DNA of 64,000 nucleotides from Caecitellus pseudoparvulus (taxonomy: Eukaryota; Bigyra: Bicosoecida). Below, piece after piece: positions 29,501 through 38,347 of this stretch. The stretch lies in contig CBFFRQ010000018.1 of the NCBI GenBank assembly GCA_965644315.1, positions 992,001-1,056,000 on the forward strand, in the 5' to 3' direction. Both the position numbers and the translations under genes were made by a program. Below the pieces are notes generated by a model that worked only from the letters and a program-made list of their open reading frames with translations, did no database searches and was not told the origin of the DNA. The stretch's first letter is position 1; the number at the start of each line of letters is the position of its first letter.

Positions 29501-29774
29501 GTCGCCAAAGGCACCATTCAGCGACGCCAATATTTCCCTTGTACCTGCGGGCGACCCCGCACCATTGCAGTTTGCAGCCTTTGGAGCTTGGGAATTGCGA
29601 CGCAAGGCGGTGCTGCTCAGAGAGGAGCAGCACCCTCACGGCCTTGAGGTGGCCAGCTCCACTGTTGCGTTGCCTGAGTGGTACACTGCATCGAGCACGA
29701 AGACTGAGGAACTAAATTTCAAACGATTCTCCAGAGATGAGGAGTCTGTATGGAGATTAGAACGGAACGAGTGA
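26550..29774 (+). CDS. Ankyrin-repeat protein
   Basis: A 1,074-residue single-exon protein from ATG 26550. Ankyrin repeats are visible in two blocks: near residues 75-290 (GATMLQWAVQYCCAPAVKML, GDTALHVMLRRLHPDQH) and 600-760 (GQVAVHGAAMSGSISVMQAL, DGRTCLHLAASHGRLAMLKH, GMTPLMLAVMANKQSCVVWL, GECPLSLALSNGSPDLLDLV). Between and after them the sequence looks like degenerate ankyrin or other helical repeats. The C-terminal 200 residues contain no recognisable enzyme domain. There is no signal peptide or membrane span. Role presumably protein-protein scaffolding; partner unknown. Confidence 0.85.
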   Translation: MERATTAAAAAKSPEAGADLSDKASLHATLQALCLPADTPKLLGILESALESRSEEEVIRLIVERDPAGCAQGVRAGATMLQWAVQYCCAPAVKMLLDAGADAVATTGERPETPLWLAVGAGPAQMPFGASTRRTGGEAGARSVGSELVQPKAREARQEILKALLLRGADPNMANSEGDTALHVMLRRLHPDQHLVAVLLDHGADAFQKNKAEVSPLIEACCNVSAVGALEAMLQGLGGSSQLQEHAPAMLLAAARKMNSAAIVHLFGVDGLLDEMSEEAMVECLVAAAVQPTNMALMVLLDNGMDPTLCHPREQAHILHTACRANRAQCVQSLLEAGVSPAGSAELGISPALFCLSRQGTTPCERDNVARVLLAAGVDVREPDPSSGLEVLAACAAVPEVERNVTWLEPVVAAGASGSGLLAWGFHRPFRSAARSVLESLDSKSTALTADVVGTWPAVFAEETLSHQGLMVLARVMCLFDSTAHEIACRMGVLQTRQTGFRGGTQQWLGGAGPPPTWGATGLSCRDVDASAFLVLCERSGVPPNHWGDDFLLAAVFACVRLLQDSESFPFVASARQALARSKVNPAWRLRKPMLLLHAVGEDLFAAARAGNLALVEKMLASGKLPVETPNSSGQVAVHGAAMSGSISVMQALVQAGAAIDCCDLDGRTCLHLAASHGRLAMLKHLLGLKGSPSVDCVDSKGMTPLMLAVMANKQSCVVWLLGQGDSLAARTKRGECPLSLALSNGSPDLLDLVLDAFESQKDGQRVMPAPTALIRAAQAGILRVFERLLRLGMNIDVLETTDQQQKLGAALASNLGMLRCALAAGMSAMFLGGRLLHHVLVSGNLEMAHELLSVRGAGAVPSMVLKQTPVNGFGLAARCIVLCHRERAVAHIARRLGLDVPSFDDPAVSPWDCLSDWSSRPNRNAKFANLPALVLLRRLHLEDVHVLLKPTGVEHVPLLKPCLAAVALAIRRLHLDAHPERFQSPKAPFSDANISLVPAGDPAPLQFAAFGAWELRRKAVLLREEQHPHGLEVASSTVALPEWYTASSTKTEELNFKRFSRDEESVWRLERNE

Positions 29775-30081
29775 GAAATGCAAGGGGACGCGATTGAAAC
29801 GCGGTTTGCATGTACAAACCCACGGCTTCACAGCCTTCGGAGCACTGAGAGAGGCAAATCTTCTCTCTTACAGTTCAGTGCGCAGGGCAAATTGAAGTGC
29901 AATGCCCGCCGTCTGCTCAACCAAAGAACCTCCAACACCCGCACGTCTTGTTCTCTTCTATCAGTGCTTCCTTCTTTCACAGCGGCCGGCGCGAGGTTAG
30001 GCATTGCGGAGTGGACATTGGCTTCCCGGCGGTTCCGGTAGAGAGGTGCCGCGTTTGGCAGAATTAGGAGAAGCTGGGAGA
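29775..30081. other. Intergenic, ankyrin gene 3' end to UBX gene promoter
   Basis: About 300 bases between two plus-strand genes. It is less GC-rich than the genes and contains a pyrimidine-rich stretch (CTTGTTCTCTTCTATCAGTGC). No gene or repeat is seen. Confidence 0.5.
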
Positions 30082-31846
30082 ATGGCCGCTTCCGATGAAG
30101 CTGTCCAGCAGTTTGTTTCCGTGACAGCTGCTTCGGTGGAGGAAGCTCGGCGCTACATTGAGGTGCGTGCCTTGGCACTCACAGGACCAGCCCGAAGCAA
30201 GTGCACATGCACTCCTTGCTCGCAGCTCTGTGGCGGGAGTGTCGACCAAGCCGTGAACATGTTTTGGGATGCACCGCTTCCAAGCGGGCAATCCACCCCT
30301 GGAACGTGTCCACGGACGGGGCCCCCTCATGCGTCAGGAGAAGAAGAGTGCGGAGCAGCGTTGCGTTTCAGGCTGAAACCCCGTGCAGCAAATCGGCGTG
30401 AATTTCACAGAGTTCGAGCACCTATCGCCAGCAAGCACGACGTTCTGGTGGAAGGCCCTTCAGATAGTCTCATGGGTAGGAGCGCCACGATTGGTTGGCC
30501 TTCTGTGTGAACATACTCCTGTGTCCCCTCCCGCTTGCCTGCGCAGCAAGGTTCGGTGTCTCTGCAAGCGGGGAATACAAGACCCCAGCCAGCGAACCCG
30601 CCTTTTCAAGTGAGTGCATGCCACGACCCACACGCTTCACACTCTGTCCACCTGACTTGTCACACCTCCAGGAGGGGGGGTCAGCAACGGACGTGACCTG
30701 GCAAGCTTGTTTGCCCCTCCCGAGCACCTTATGGTGCACGGGCCGTTCGAGATGGCGAAAGCGATGGGGCAGAGTGCTAACAAGTGGGTCATCGCCAATT
30801 TGCAAGACCCATCAACATTTGAATGCCACATGCTCAACAGGGACACATGGAAGGACGAAGGGGTAGGAGCACTGCTGAGCGAGCACTTCATGTTGTGGCA
30901 GCAAAACCACGACCACGCAGACGCCCAGCGCGTAATCAGCCTGTACATGCTCCCCGAGTCAGTGGAATACCCGGTCCTGCTCATCATTGATCCTGTCACC
31001 GGCGCAGAGTTGCATCGGTCTTGTGGCATGGTGGAGCCGCAAGCGATGATTTCCAAGCTGCTGAAGTTCCTTGAGCAGCACAAAGCGCCAATTCCAGATC
31101 CTGCACCAGCGCAAGCTTCTGTCGGGTCAAAGGGCTCAAAGCGCCCACGAAGCTCTGCTGGGGCCACAGCCGTGGTGAAGCAGGCCAAAGCAGCAAGGGC
31201 AGCCTTGGCCCAGGCAGCTGCTTCAAGTGTGCACCACAAACCAGCGGCAAGCGCAGAAGACAGCGAGGAATACCTGTACTCCAGCGACGAAGAAGGAGCA
31301 GCATCCCCCCCAAGCCCAGGCGTCGTGGAGGACCTGTGCTCTGAGGCAGACTCAGATGCAGATGTGGTTGCAGTGCCGAGCAAGTCTCACCAGCCCGATG
31401 CGTTGGCAGTTGAAGCGTTGGCGACTGCAACTATTCCGAAGGCGTGCGTGCTTGAGAAGGAACCTGGCAAGGGCCCCGAGTCCACCCGCATTCAGCTTCG
31501 ACTGCCAGATGGCAAGCGGTTTGTTCGCCGGTTTCCGTCCTCCTCTTCCGTCAGCGAAGTGTACGCCGTGGCCGCCGCTCGCATCGGCCAACCCCACACC
31601 TTGGCCACACGGCACTCGCTCCAAGCAATCGCCGACGGCAGGTGCACCGCAGAAGAAGCTGGCCTGGCCGAAGCCATCACCCCGGCCGCAGCCCGGGCAG
31701 CTCTGGAGAAGCCTTTGCGCCCTTTGCAGGCAGAGGCATTCGATCTGCGCTCAACCTTTCCATCTGCATCTCTGGAAAGCTCTGCCAGCAAGTCACTGCA
31801 GGATGCTGACCTGCTGAACTCGTCGATCGTTGTAAATGCAAGGTAG
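30082..31846 (+). CDS. UBXN7-like UBA-UAS-UBX protein (p97/Cdc48 adaptor)
   Basis: Predicted adaptor linking ubiquitylated substrates to the p97/Cdc48 segregase. Four exons in consistent phase: 30082-30162, 30226-30475, 30547-30609 and 30672-31846, giving 522 residues; introns are 62-71 bases. Order: UBA-like domain (VQQFVSVTAASVEEARRYIE and GGSVDQAVNMFWD across intron 1), a linker with HRVRAPIASKHDVLVEG that aligns with the UBXN7 linker, the thioredoxin-like UAS domain (about 145-270: FEMAKAMGQSANKWVIANLQ, CHMLNRDTW, YPVLLIIDP), an acidic Ser-rich linker (EDSEEYLYSSDEEG), and the UBX domain (about 400-522: IQLRLPDGKRFVRRFPSS ... DLRSTFPSASL). The usual FPR loop that contacts p97 reads FPS. 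UBXN7 identity comes from the UAS sequence and domain order. Confidence 0.9.
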
Positions 31847-31899
31847 GGCAGGCTGGGTGTCCCACGTTTTCCTCACAGCTTCCCCAGCCAGCACCACCA

Positions 31900-33051
31900 T
31901 CACTCACCAACGCAAGGATCAGGGGGCACCAAGTACTCGACCTCCTCGACGATGGAGCCAGTTTCCGACCCCATTTCATCACCGTCACTGGCAACGTTGG
32001 ATTCGCCAGACAAGCGAGCAGCCAGCTCCTCAGATGCACGACATGTCTCGACGAGGCCTGCTGAAGGGGGTGGAGGGCCCTCTGCAAATGCTTGCGCCGC
32101 AGGAGCAGCCCATGGCCTGTACTGAGTGGCTTCATCATCACTGTCTGAGCCCTCTTCCATGTCTGCCTCACCACCTTGAAACCCGAAGTCTGCCGGGACC
32201 AAGCCGTTGCCACTCGCTGCCCCGCGCGTCTCCTCGAAGACCTCCTCCTCGACCGCGTCACTAGCCACACTGTCTGCATCTTCGGCAACCACTGAATGCC
32301 AAGGTCCGGCTACCACCGAGCTGCCCCCCTGCGCATGGCCTGCACTTGGGGAGCCGAGCACGGTTGCCCTTGCGCAGCTTTCCGCGTCGGCCGCCGCGGC
32401 AGTGGACACAGGGCCAAGAGGTGGCGGGGAAATCGGAGGCTGTGAGAATGATGGGGCCAGTGGAGGCCTGGCAGTACTCGAGTTGGAGGACCCCTCCGCA
32501 ATCTCGCTATCCAGCGCCTCAAGGGAAGGTAGCTGGACGTGTTGCGGAGGGGCACTGGCCCGAACTGCAGCGAGAACAGAGCCTACTGCAGCAAGTGCAC
32601 CCGATCGAGCAAGGCTAGTGCCACATGCTCCAGTTGGCAGCCCTTGCAGTGCTCGAAGAGACTCCAGATGAGCTGCCTCCGGTGTGCGGGGTTTGCCAGG
32701 GCCAGCTTCACTGCCCTCGGCGCTTGCGCCCGGTCTCATGCTCCTGTCCTGAGATAGAAGGCCCTCCTGGCGGGATTTTCGGGCAGCAGTTAGTCGCTGA
32801 ACCATGTCATGGAGCGGTTCTGTCCCAATGGAGCGCAGGAGGTCAGATCGCTCCTGCTGGGTGGCCATGGCCCAACGCCAGCGAAACGCTGTCAGCCCTT
32901 TCTGTGTCTTGTCTGCCAAAGAGGGCCTGTGGCGGGCAGGATCACGGGCAAGCCCACACCCTATGCATTCGAAGAAGGGGGGATCCTCCAAGGTGAGTAC
33001 GACTGCGCCACGGGATGTGTTTTGCCTGAAGCATTGCACTCTCCAAGACAA
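31900..33051 (-). CDS. Acidic Ser-rich protein of unknown function (5' end uncertain; may be fused to LYR gene)
   Basis: The open frame extends beyond its first ATG (32868) into clearly protein-like sequence with no start codon, including FFECIGCGLARDPARHRP and KTQKGLTAFRWRWAMATQQE. The true 5' part must therefore be spliced from upstream. A phase-consistent junction exists to the LYR gene: GTAGCA at 33171 to CTTCAG ending at 33026, which would yield a 474-residue fusion. If translated alone from 32868 the product has about 322 residues. The C-terminal half is disordered and acidic (VEEEVFEETRG, DMEEGSDSDDEATQYRPW, EVEYLVPPDPC). I recognise no family. The stop faces the UBX gene stop at 53 bases. 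Confidence 0.6.
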   Translation of the reverse strand: MSWRVQCFRQNTSRGAVVLTLEDPPFFECIGCGLARDPARHRPSLADKTQKGLTAFRWRWAMATQQERSDLLRSIGTEPLHDMVQRLTAARKSRQEGLLSQDRSMRPGASAEGSEAGPGKPRTPEAAHLESLRALQGLPTGACGTSLARSGALAAVGSVLAAVRASAPPQHVQLPSLEALDSEIAEGSSNSSTARPPLAPSFSQPPISPPPLGPVSTAAAADAESCARATVLGSPSAGHAQGGSSVVAGPWHSVVAEDADSVASDAVEEEVFEETRGAASGNGLVPADFGFQGGEADMEEGSDSDDEATQYRPWAAPAAQAFAEGPPPPSAGLVETCRASEELAARLSGESNVASDGDEMGSETGSIVEEVEYLVPPDPCVGE

Positions 33052-33167
33052 CTCGCGCTCTGCATCAGGAAGTGTCCGAAGGGAGCTTCACATTGGGAGG
33101 GCTTGGCTCAGAGAGTGATACAGCAACTTCGAATCCTGCTCTGGTGATGCCGGCCAAGATGACAATG

Positions 33168-33540
33168 CTACCTAGGCTGTTCGTGCGCCTGCTTGGCCAT
33201 GCTGGCGAAATGATTGCGGACCTCTTCCTCAGCATCCTTTCGGCTGATGCTGACGGCGAATTCCTCGTCATGAACGAACAGCGCCTTCAGCGTGCGCACG
33301 TGCTTTTGGCCTGAGGAAGCGAAAGCGGAGTAGGGGTTCGCGCACATGACAGCGGCAAGGCTGATTGGTGCCCTGCTCACACTCTGCCAAGTGACCAGGG
33401 TCACTCAGGGCCCGGGGAGACGATCGGAATTGGCTACAGAGGTCTTTGATATTCTTGGACATTTTTCTACGCAGGATGGCAGTCGGAGCGAGCCTTGCGA
33501 CACGCAAGGCCTCCCTGTACACTGCTGTTGGGGAAGCCAT
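33168..33540 (-). CDS. LYR-motif (Complex1_LYR family) small protein
   Basis: Two exons, 33540-33381 and 33310-33168, joined across GTGAGC...CCTCAG, give exactly 100 residues, the usual LYR size. The N-terminus TAVYREALRVARLAPTAILR carries the family Y-R-x-x-L-R pattern (VYR in place of LYR), followed by a basic helix and an Phe-Arg pair (CSQFRSSPRAL) where the family has its conserved FR element, then a C-terminal helix KDAEEEVRNHFASMAKQAHE. LYR proteins bind the mitochondrial acyl-carrier protein and help Fe-S cluster or respiratory-complex assembly. Which member this is cannot be told. The TAG stop coincides with a possible splice donor (AG|GTAG), so the frame could continue into the next gene. 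Confidence 0.72.
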
Positions 33541-33688
33541 GTGAGTTCGTTTTCCGCAGCTTGAGCCAGAGAAAAAGCGGGAGCAAGTGACGTCGTCCCC
33601 TGTGCACTGAAGCTCAAAAGCGGACGTGCAGAGGCAAAACAGCGTAGCGCGGAAACCATGCGGTGGTGTGTAAATTTTGCTCGGTCTT

Positions 33689-34764
33689 TCACCTCGCAGG
33701 CGGGGTGCTGCCGGTGGAGCTGCGCAAGAGCTGGTCTGTGCTGAGGTACACTCCGCCTTCTTCGCCGCTGTCTTCGGCTGCAGCGTCCCAGTCGCCGTCC
33801 CCAAGTGACACCCCATCACCAGCGGTACTCTCGAGGTCCACTTCTGAGCCTGCAGTGGTGACGCTGGCCCAGTCGCTTGAGATGTCAGGACGGCCGGCAG
33901 CTGTCAAGGCTGACTCTGCATGGGGTGCTGAGGGCTGCTGTGCAGCCCCTTCTGATCCTAGCATGGCCTGTGCCATTTCGCGGGCTTTCCGCACGTAGGC
34001 CTTGCGCTGGTTGGCAAGCGCCAGGGCCTCTCGTTTGATGTCTGGCGAGGTGGGGGCCAACTTGTGTGCGGCAAGGAGGTCTTGCCCGGCAGCTTGAAAC
34101 TCGTCCAAGTGCCGCCACACTTGTGCCCGGCGATACAAGGCCTTTGCGCTGTTCGGCCGTGCATGCAACGCTTGATTCAGCGACGATAGTGCCTCTCGTA
34201 GTTGCCGCAGCTTCAGCTGGCACGCAGCCATGTTGAGGAGGCAGAGGAACCTCACGTTGTCCATCTTCTCCTGCAGCGCTTCTTCCTCTGGAAATGCGTA
34301 CTCGTAGTAAACGATGGCCTTTCGATACTTCTCCCTCGCACGTTCATACTGACCTTCCCGGAACAGCATGTTCCCGACGTTCTTGAAGCGCACACAGGCT
34401 GCCATCTGCCTCTCGGCCGACATGTCAAAGATGCGTTGCTCGTCGGAATGGTCAGAATTGCAGCCGAAGGGCATGCGGCGCATTGCCTGCCGAGCAGCAC
34501 TCTCTGCGCGTGCTTGTTGTTTCCTCAGTTCATCCTTTTGCGTTTCTTGGCTCTGTTGCAGGATGCCACGGGACCAAGATGTAAAGGCTACAGCACCACT
34601 TCACACAGCATCGTACTTACATTCCAGCCCTCCCAGGCCGCGTACGAGTCAGTCCACGACTTCGGAGCAGCCTGTGCCCCATCTAAAGCTGTCAGCCTCG
34701 CTTTCAGTTCATCTGCCTCCTGCATGGAACGCATGAACTGCTGCACGGCGTCGTCTGAGTCCAT
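33689..34764 (-). CDS. TPR co-chaperone-like protein
   Basis: Two exons, 34764-34621 and 34552-33689, across a 68-base GTAAGT...ACAG intron, encode 335 residues. The N-terminal third is charged coiled coil (MRSMQEADELKARL, QETQKDELRKQQARAES). Three tetratricopeptide repeats follow: VRFKNVGNMLFREGQYERA, FLCLLNMAACQLKLRQLREA and AKALYRRAQVWRHLDEFQAA, with the wide first loop (VYYEYAFPEEEALQEKM) that is typical of FKBP/AIP-type Hsp90-binding TPR domains. The basic residues expected for carboxylate-clamp binding (K/N/R in KNVGN, LNMAA, ALYRRAQ) are in place, so binding to Hsp70/Hsp90 C-termini is likely. The acidic C-terminal tail is disordered. Its stop is 148 bases upstream of the LYR gene start. 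Confidence 0.85.
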
Positions 34765-34940
34765 CTTGAGATTGGAAACGTTGGCGAAACGTGCGCGCAA
34801 GAGAATGCGAAGTGGGGGCCGCAGTCATAGGCCCAGCGAAGACGGAGTGGAACCAGACAGAGGAGCATACTTGGTTTGACTTGCATGCTGTGATTGGGGC
34901 ACACAGCGGGGTGCCTTTTGCCCAAGGGAGGGTGAGGGGT

Positions 34941-36347
34941 CTATCTATGGCCAGGTCCAGGTGGCACAGCCCGCAGCCACTGAGTAAGCCGGGCTTGCTT
35001 CCGTCTCCCAGTGGTGTCGTTCCCCTGCTGTGCTTTTCGCCCTCGCACGGGGCTCTTGGGGATGCCCTGCTTCGTGGAGCTCGTGAAGTGTGCCTGATCC
35101 ATCAAACCTGAGCTGGCTTGACTTGCTGCGCCGGGTTTCCCGGAATCCCACGCGAGGGAGGCCGCAGGTTGCTGGAGAGTTGGTGCTGGAACTGAGCTCC
35201 GCTCAGCAATGTTCTGAGGGCCTTGTCGTGCCCCTACCTGCTGGGCTTCGTCCCAAGCGAGGGACAGGACCGGAGAAGATCCAGGGCTCACCGCCTGGAC
35301 ACTCTGGGGAGGCTCCCGTGTGTTCACGTCACCACTTTGAAGCTCCAGTGTCCCGGTCCGCCACCTTTCTGGATTCGGGCCGGCGCTGCGGTGGATGCGT
35401 GTGCTTGCTCCCTGGCTGACTGCAGGATCTGCCTCAGGTCTGGCTGGGGCCGGAGCAATGCACGCAATGCCAGGAAGCTCCAGGGTAACCTGTGTCCCTT
35501 CACCCTGGGCTTCCGAAGGTTGAAGGCGAGCAGCCCACAGCCCCAGCTGAGCAAGGGCTGGCACGCTAACCGAGGCCATTGTTGAGGGTTGTGTGGCTGC
35601 CAGCACCTGGACCCCAGCCGCAACAAACTGACGAAGTGTTCTTGGAAGCACCGTGCCAGCAGCAAGGTGCAAGGGTAGGGGCAGAGGCTCTGAGTGGCAC
35701 TTCAGGACAAGGGACCCAACTCCAAAGCACCAGTGCAAGGACACGTTCGTGCCTCGAATCCAGGCTGCCCCAGCTGGTACTTCCCGTGCTGCATCAGGTG
35801 TCAGCAGGCAAGGCAACGCAGATCCTGCGGCTTCTGATATCGAAAAGCCAGCTGCTTGCAGAGCCTGCTCGGCGCGCGTCGTGGACAGCACAGTCCACGG
35901 CAGCCCTCCTTCGCATGACACGTTGGTGTGAACGCAGTAGCCTGCGCGCTGGACTGCCACAAGCCGGGCGTCAAAGTCTGCAAGCTCCGCAACACTAGGA
36001 AGGGAAACTGCTTGTCCAGCAGCCGGGGATGCAGGTGGGTTAGTTGGAGTGTGTGGCGCTGTTTGCGCCACAGGAGGTTGCCACTCGAAGCTCCCGTCAC
36101 TGTCCCCCTCCTCAGCCACAGGGGGAAGGCGAGGAAGTGAGCCGGTCCGCTCATGACTCACAGCACTTAGCAGAGAACGGGGCTGAAAGCGGCCCAGCTC
36201 CGGTCTTTCTTGTTGGGCTGGAGCCGCGCTCAGAGTAGATGCTGCTGGGGAAGCAATTACCGCAGCGTCTCCAGTTGTGCTTTGAGAGGCATCCAAGCTA
36301 CTCCTCTGCCCACCCTCTGGCACCGAACCCACTGCCATCTCCTCCAT
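34941..36347 (-). CDS. Unknown protein with C-terminal PIP-box-like motif
   Basis: A 468-residue single-exon frame from ATG 36347. Residues 1-115 and 300-450 are Ser/Pro/Gln-rich and probably disordered. The middle (about 115-300: FDARLVAVQRAGYCVHTNVS, PWTVLSTTRAEQALQAAGFS, GAAWIRGTNVSLHWCFGVGS, LVLKCHSEPLPLPLHLAAGT) is a folded, beta-rich domain that I do not recognise. The extreme C-terminus KQARLTQWLRAV resembles a PCNA-interacting peptide (Q-x-x-L-x-x-aromatic) but has Leu where the second aromatic is expected. A role at replication forks is speculation from that peptide. Confidence 0.65.
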   Translation of the reverse strand: MEEMAVGSVPEGGQRSSLDASQSTTGDAAVIASPAASTLSAAPAQQERPELGRFQPRSLLSAVSHERTGSLPRLPPVAEEGDSDGSFEWQPPVAQTAPHTPTNPPASPAAGQAVSLPSVAELADFDARLVAVQRAGYCVHTNVSCEGGLPWTVLSTTRAEQALQAAGFSISEAAGSALPCLLTPDAAREVPAGAAWIRGTNVSLHWCFGVGSLVLKCHSEPLPLPLHLAAGTVLPRTLRQFVAAGVQVLAATQPSTMASVSVPALAQLGLWAARLQPSEAQGEGTQVTLELPGIACIAPAPARPEADPAVSQGASTRIHRSAGPNPERWRTGTLELQSGDVNTREPPQSVQAVSPGSSPVLSLAWDEAQQVGARQGPQNIAERSSVPAPTLQQPAASLAWDSGKPGAASQASSGLMDQAHFTSSTKQGIPKSPVRGRKAQQGNDTTGRRKQARLTQWLRAVPPGPGHR

Positions 36348-36654
36348 AGTACTTGAACCAAATGCACATATGCAATGGCCGTTTTAGATCCTTCTGTGAC
36401 TGAGCGTGCGCCTTCCTTCAAAGCTCTTGGGTGTTGGGCGGCAGCGCATGCAGAGTTTGGCCATACAGGAAAGATGCAAGGCGCATTGACAGTGGCTGGG
36501 ACAAAGATAGCTGCATAGGATATGTTGTGTTTTGCTGTGTTGTGTGGCGGTGCAATAGATGGTGTGTGTGTCGGTGAGAGTGTTGACAAGGCTTCAGCAT
36601 CCCGTGCATGCTAAGGCAGTAACTATACAATGACATTTTTCGGCACCCTCTCAT
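36348..36654. other. Intergenic, upstream of tRNA-Gly copy 1
   Basis: About 300 bases holding the promoter of the minus-strand unknown gene and the 5' flank of the tRNA. CTATACAA at about 36623 lies about 30 bases before the tRNA and could act as an upstream TATA-like element. A GTGT/TTGT-rich stretch (36530-36590) is present. No protein gene is seen. Confidence 0.45.
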
Positions 36655-36725
36655 ACGACCGTGGTGTAGTGGTAACATATCTCGTTGCCATCGAGGTACC
36701 CCGGGTTCAATTCCCGGCGGTCGTA
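36655..36725 (+). tRNA. tRNA-Gly (anticodon GCC), copy 1
   Basis: A complete cloverleaf by eye: acceptor stem ACGACCG pairs with CGGTCGT, discriminator A; D arm with TGGTAACA; anticodon stem TCTCG/CGAGG enclosing the seven-base loop TTGCCAT with anticodon GCC; T arm CCGGG-TTCAATT-CCCGG. Internal Pol III promoter boxes are evident (A box TGGTGTAGTGG, B box GGTTCAATTCC). There is no intron, and CCA is not encoded, as in eukaryotes. It is identical to the copy at 38262-38332. The first pair is A-T, not the G-C common in tRNA-Gly. Confidence 0.96.
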
Positions 36726-36734
36726 CTCTCTTCC

Positions 36735-36747
36735 TTTTTTGTTTTTT
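36735..36747 (+). terminator. Pol III terminator of tRNA-Gly copy 1
   Basis: Two runs of six T separated by one G begin ten bases after the tRNA end, a standard Pol III stop. Confidence 0.85.
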
Positions 36748-36877
36748 CGCCGACAGTTCAGCTTCGTGTGCATAACACACTGACACAGCACCCGTACACA
36801 TTTTACCTCGTGGTCGCGCACAGTTTCTCACGCTGCTTGAGTGTCTGTTTGGTTCCACGCGCAACGAAGCGAGCACA

Positions 36878-38107
36878 ATGGCTGCATCCGCAGGGGAGAC
36901 CCGGATTACCACCGCCTTGCAGGAGCATGGCCCCAAAGTGCACAGCGCAAAGGTTGCCGTTGTAGGCACAGGAGCTGTGGGGATGGCGGTGACGTATGCG
37001 TTGCTGAACCAGGTGAGCCCACCTTGAATTCGGCGCATCGGTGTCAATTTCCGTGCTTCACCACCACGCCGAAGGTTTGTTCCACCGCAGGGTTTGTGCT
37101 CCAGCCTTGCTCTGATTGACGTGGACCAAGACAAAGTCAAGGGGGAGCTGGACGATCTACAGCACGGTGCAGCTTTCATTGAACAGGTGGAGCTAGAGTG
37201 AGCAGCGGCTTCTGTGCTGAGGCCAGCATCTGGTGCAAATCAAGTCACCTTCTTGGCTGTGTGTTGCACAGAGGGGGCAAAGACTACGAACACTGCGCTG
37301 GTGCGGCCCTGGTCATCATCACGGCAGGCGTCCGACAACGTGAAGGGGAGACTCGTTTGCAGCTCCTGGAGCGCAACGTGCGCGTCTTCCAAAGTGAGTG
37401 CAGCCACTCGAGGTGTTGACAGTCCCTCAATCAAGCGTGGTGCCGCACCTCCGTCCGCAGTGATCGTTCCGAACGTTGTCAAGCACGCGCCCGAAGCATC
37501 CATGCTCATTGTCACGAACCCCTGCGACATCATGACCGCCGTCGCCGCAAAGTTGTCTGGACTGCCGCCCGGGCGCGTCTTTGGCTCCGGCACGTCCTTG
37601 GACTCGTCCCGGTTCCGATCCCTCATCGCCAAGGAGTTGGGGGTAGCCATTCGCTCTGTGCATGGGTACATTCTCGGAGAGCACGGCGACTCTTCAGTGC
37701 CCATCTGGTCCCAGGTCTCCGTTGGCTGCTCCCCACTGGCCTCCGCCGTGGACGCGTCGCTGGGAACCCACCAGCCGGGTGGTGTGTGGTCTGGCATGCA
37801 CCAGGATGTTGTCAAGGCTGCTTACTCCGTCATCAAGGCCAAGGGCTACACGAACTGGGCCATCGGGCTTACGGTGGCGTCCATCGCACGAGCAGTGCTG
37901 CGTGACGAGCGCCGAGTGTTGCCAGTGTCTGTGCCTGCGCAAGGGCACCACGACATCCACCACGATGTGTACCTCTCCTTGCCGGCTGTTGTCGGTGCCG
38001 GCGGTGCCTTGTCCATCATCTCTGCGACACTCGCTCCACACGAGACCGAGATGCTGCAAAAGTCAGCGGAGGCATTGCACACAACGGCAGCTGGGCTGGC
38101 ATTCTGA
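36878..38107 (+). CDS. LDH: L-lactate dehydrogenase
   Basis: NAD-dependent pyruvate/lactate interconversion in the cytosol. Four exons: 36878-37012, 37091-37197, 37272-37393 and 37461-38107, with introns of 67-78 bases, giving 336 residues. Motifs: Rossmann [37 protein letters not shown], the substrate-loop [51 protein letters not shown], and the catalytic [12 protein letters not shown]. The loop keeps Gln at the position (Gln102 of dogfish LDH) that selects pyruvate over oxaloacetate, plus the mobile Arg (GETR), so this is LDH and not malate dehydrogenase. The gene sits in a 1.5-kb interval between two tRNA-Gly genes, so its core promoter overlaps the Pol III terminator region of copy 1. Confidence 0.95.
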
Positions 38108-38261
38108 GTTGAGAACTGGTGAGGAATGCATTTTTTGTGGTGTTTATCTCACCTCTGGCGCTGCTCTTTGACACCCAGACAGTTTATCGCAAAGGAACGC
38201 ACCAGAAGTGCAAGTTGTGTACTGTTATACTCTATGTATGCTAAAGAAAGCCCTTTATCAT

Positions 38262-38332
38262 ACGACCGTGGTGTAGTGGTAACATATCTCGTTGCCATCG
38301 AGGTACCCCGGGTTCAATTCCCGGCGGTCGTA
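38262..38332 (+). tRNA. tRNA-Gly (anticodon GCC), copy 2
   Basis: Base-for-base identical to the copy at 36655-36725 over all 71 positions, in the same orientation, 1.6 kb downstream. The immediate flanks also match (ATCAT before versus CTCAT; CTT or CTC after). An upstream TATA-like GTTATACTCTA lies about 35 bases before it. Confidence 0.96.
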
Positions 38333-38341
38333 CTTCCTTCC

Positions 38342-38347
38342 TTTTTT
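38342..38347 (+). terminator. Pol III terminator of tRNA-Gly copy 2
   Basis: A run of six T begins ten bases after the tRNA end, at the same distance as for copy 1. Confidence 0.8.

Noticed and set aside
36418-37179. Minus-strand frame containing RPPGIEPGVPRWQRD and HHGR
   Set aside because: This peptide is the familiar translation artefact of a tRNA gene read backwards; the tRNA structure explains it.
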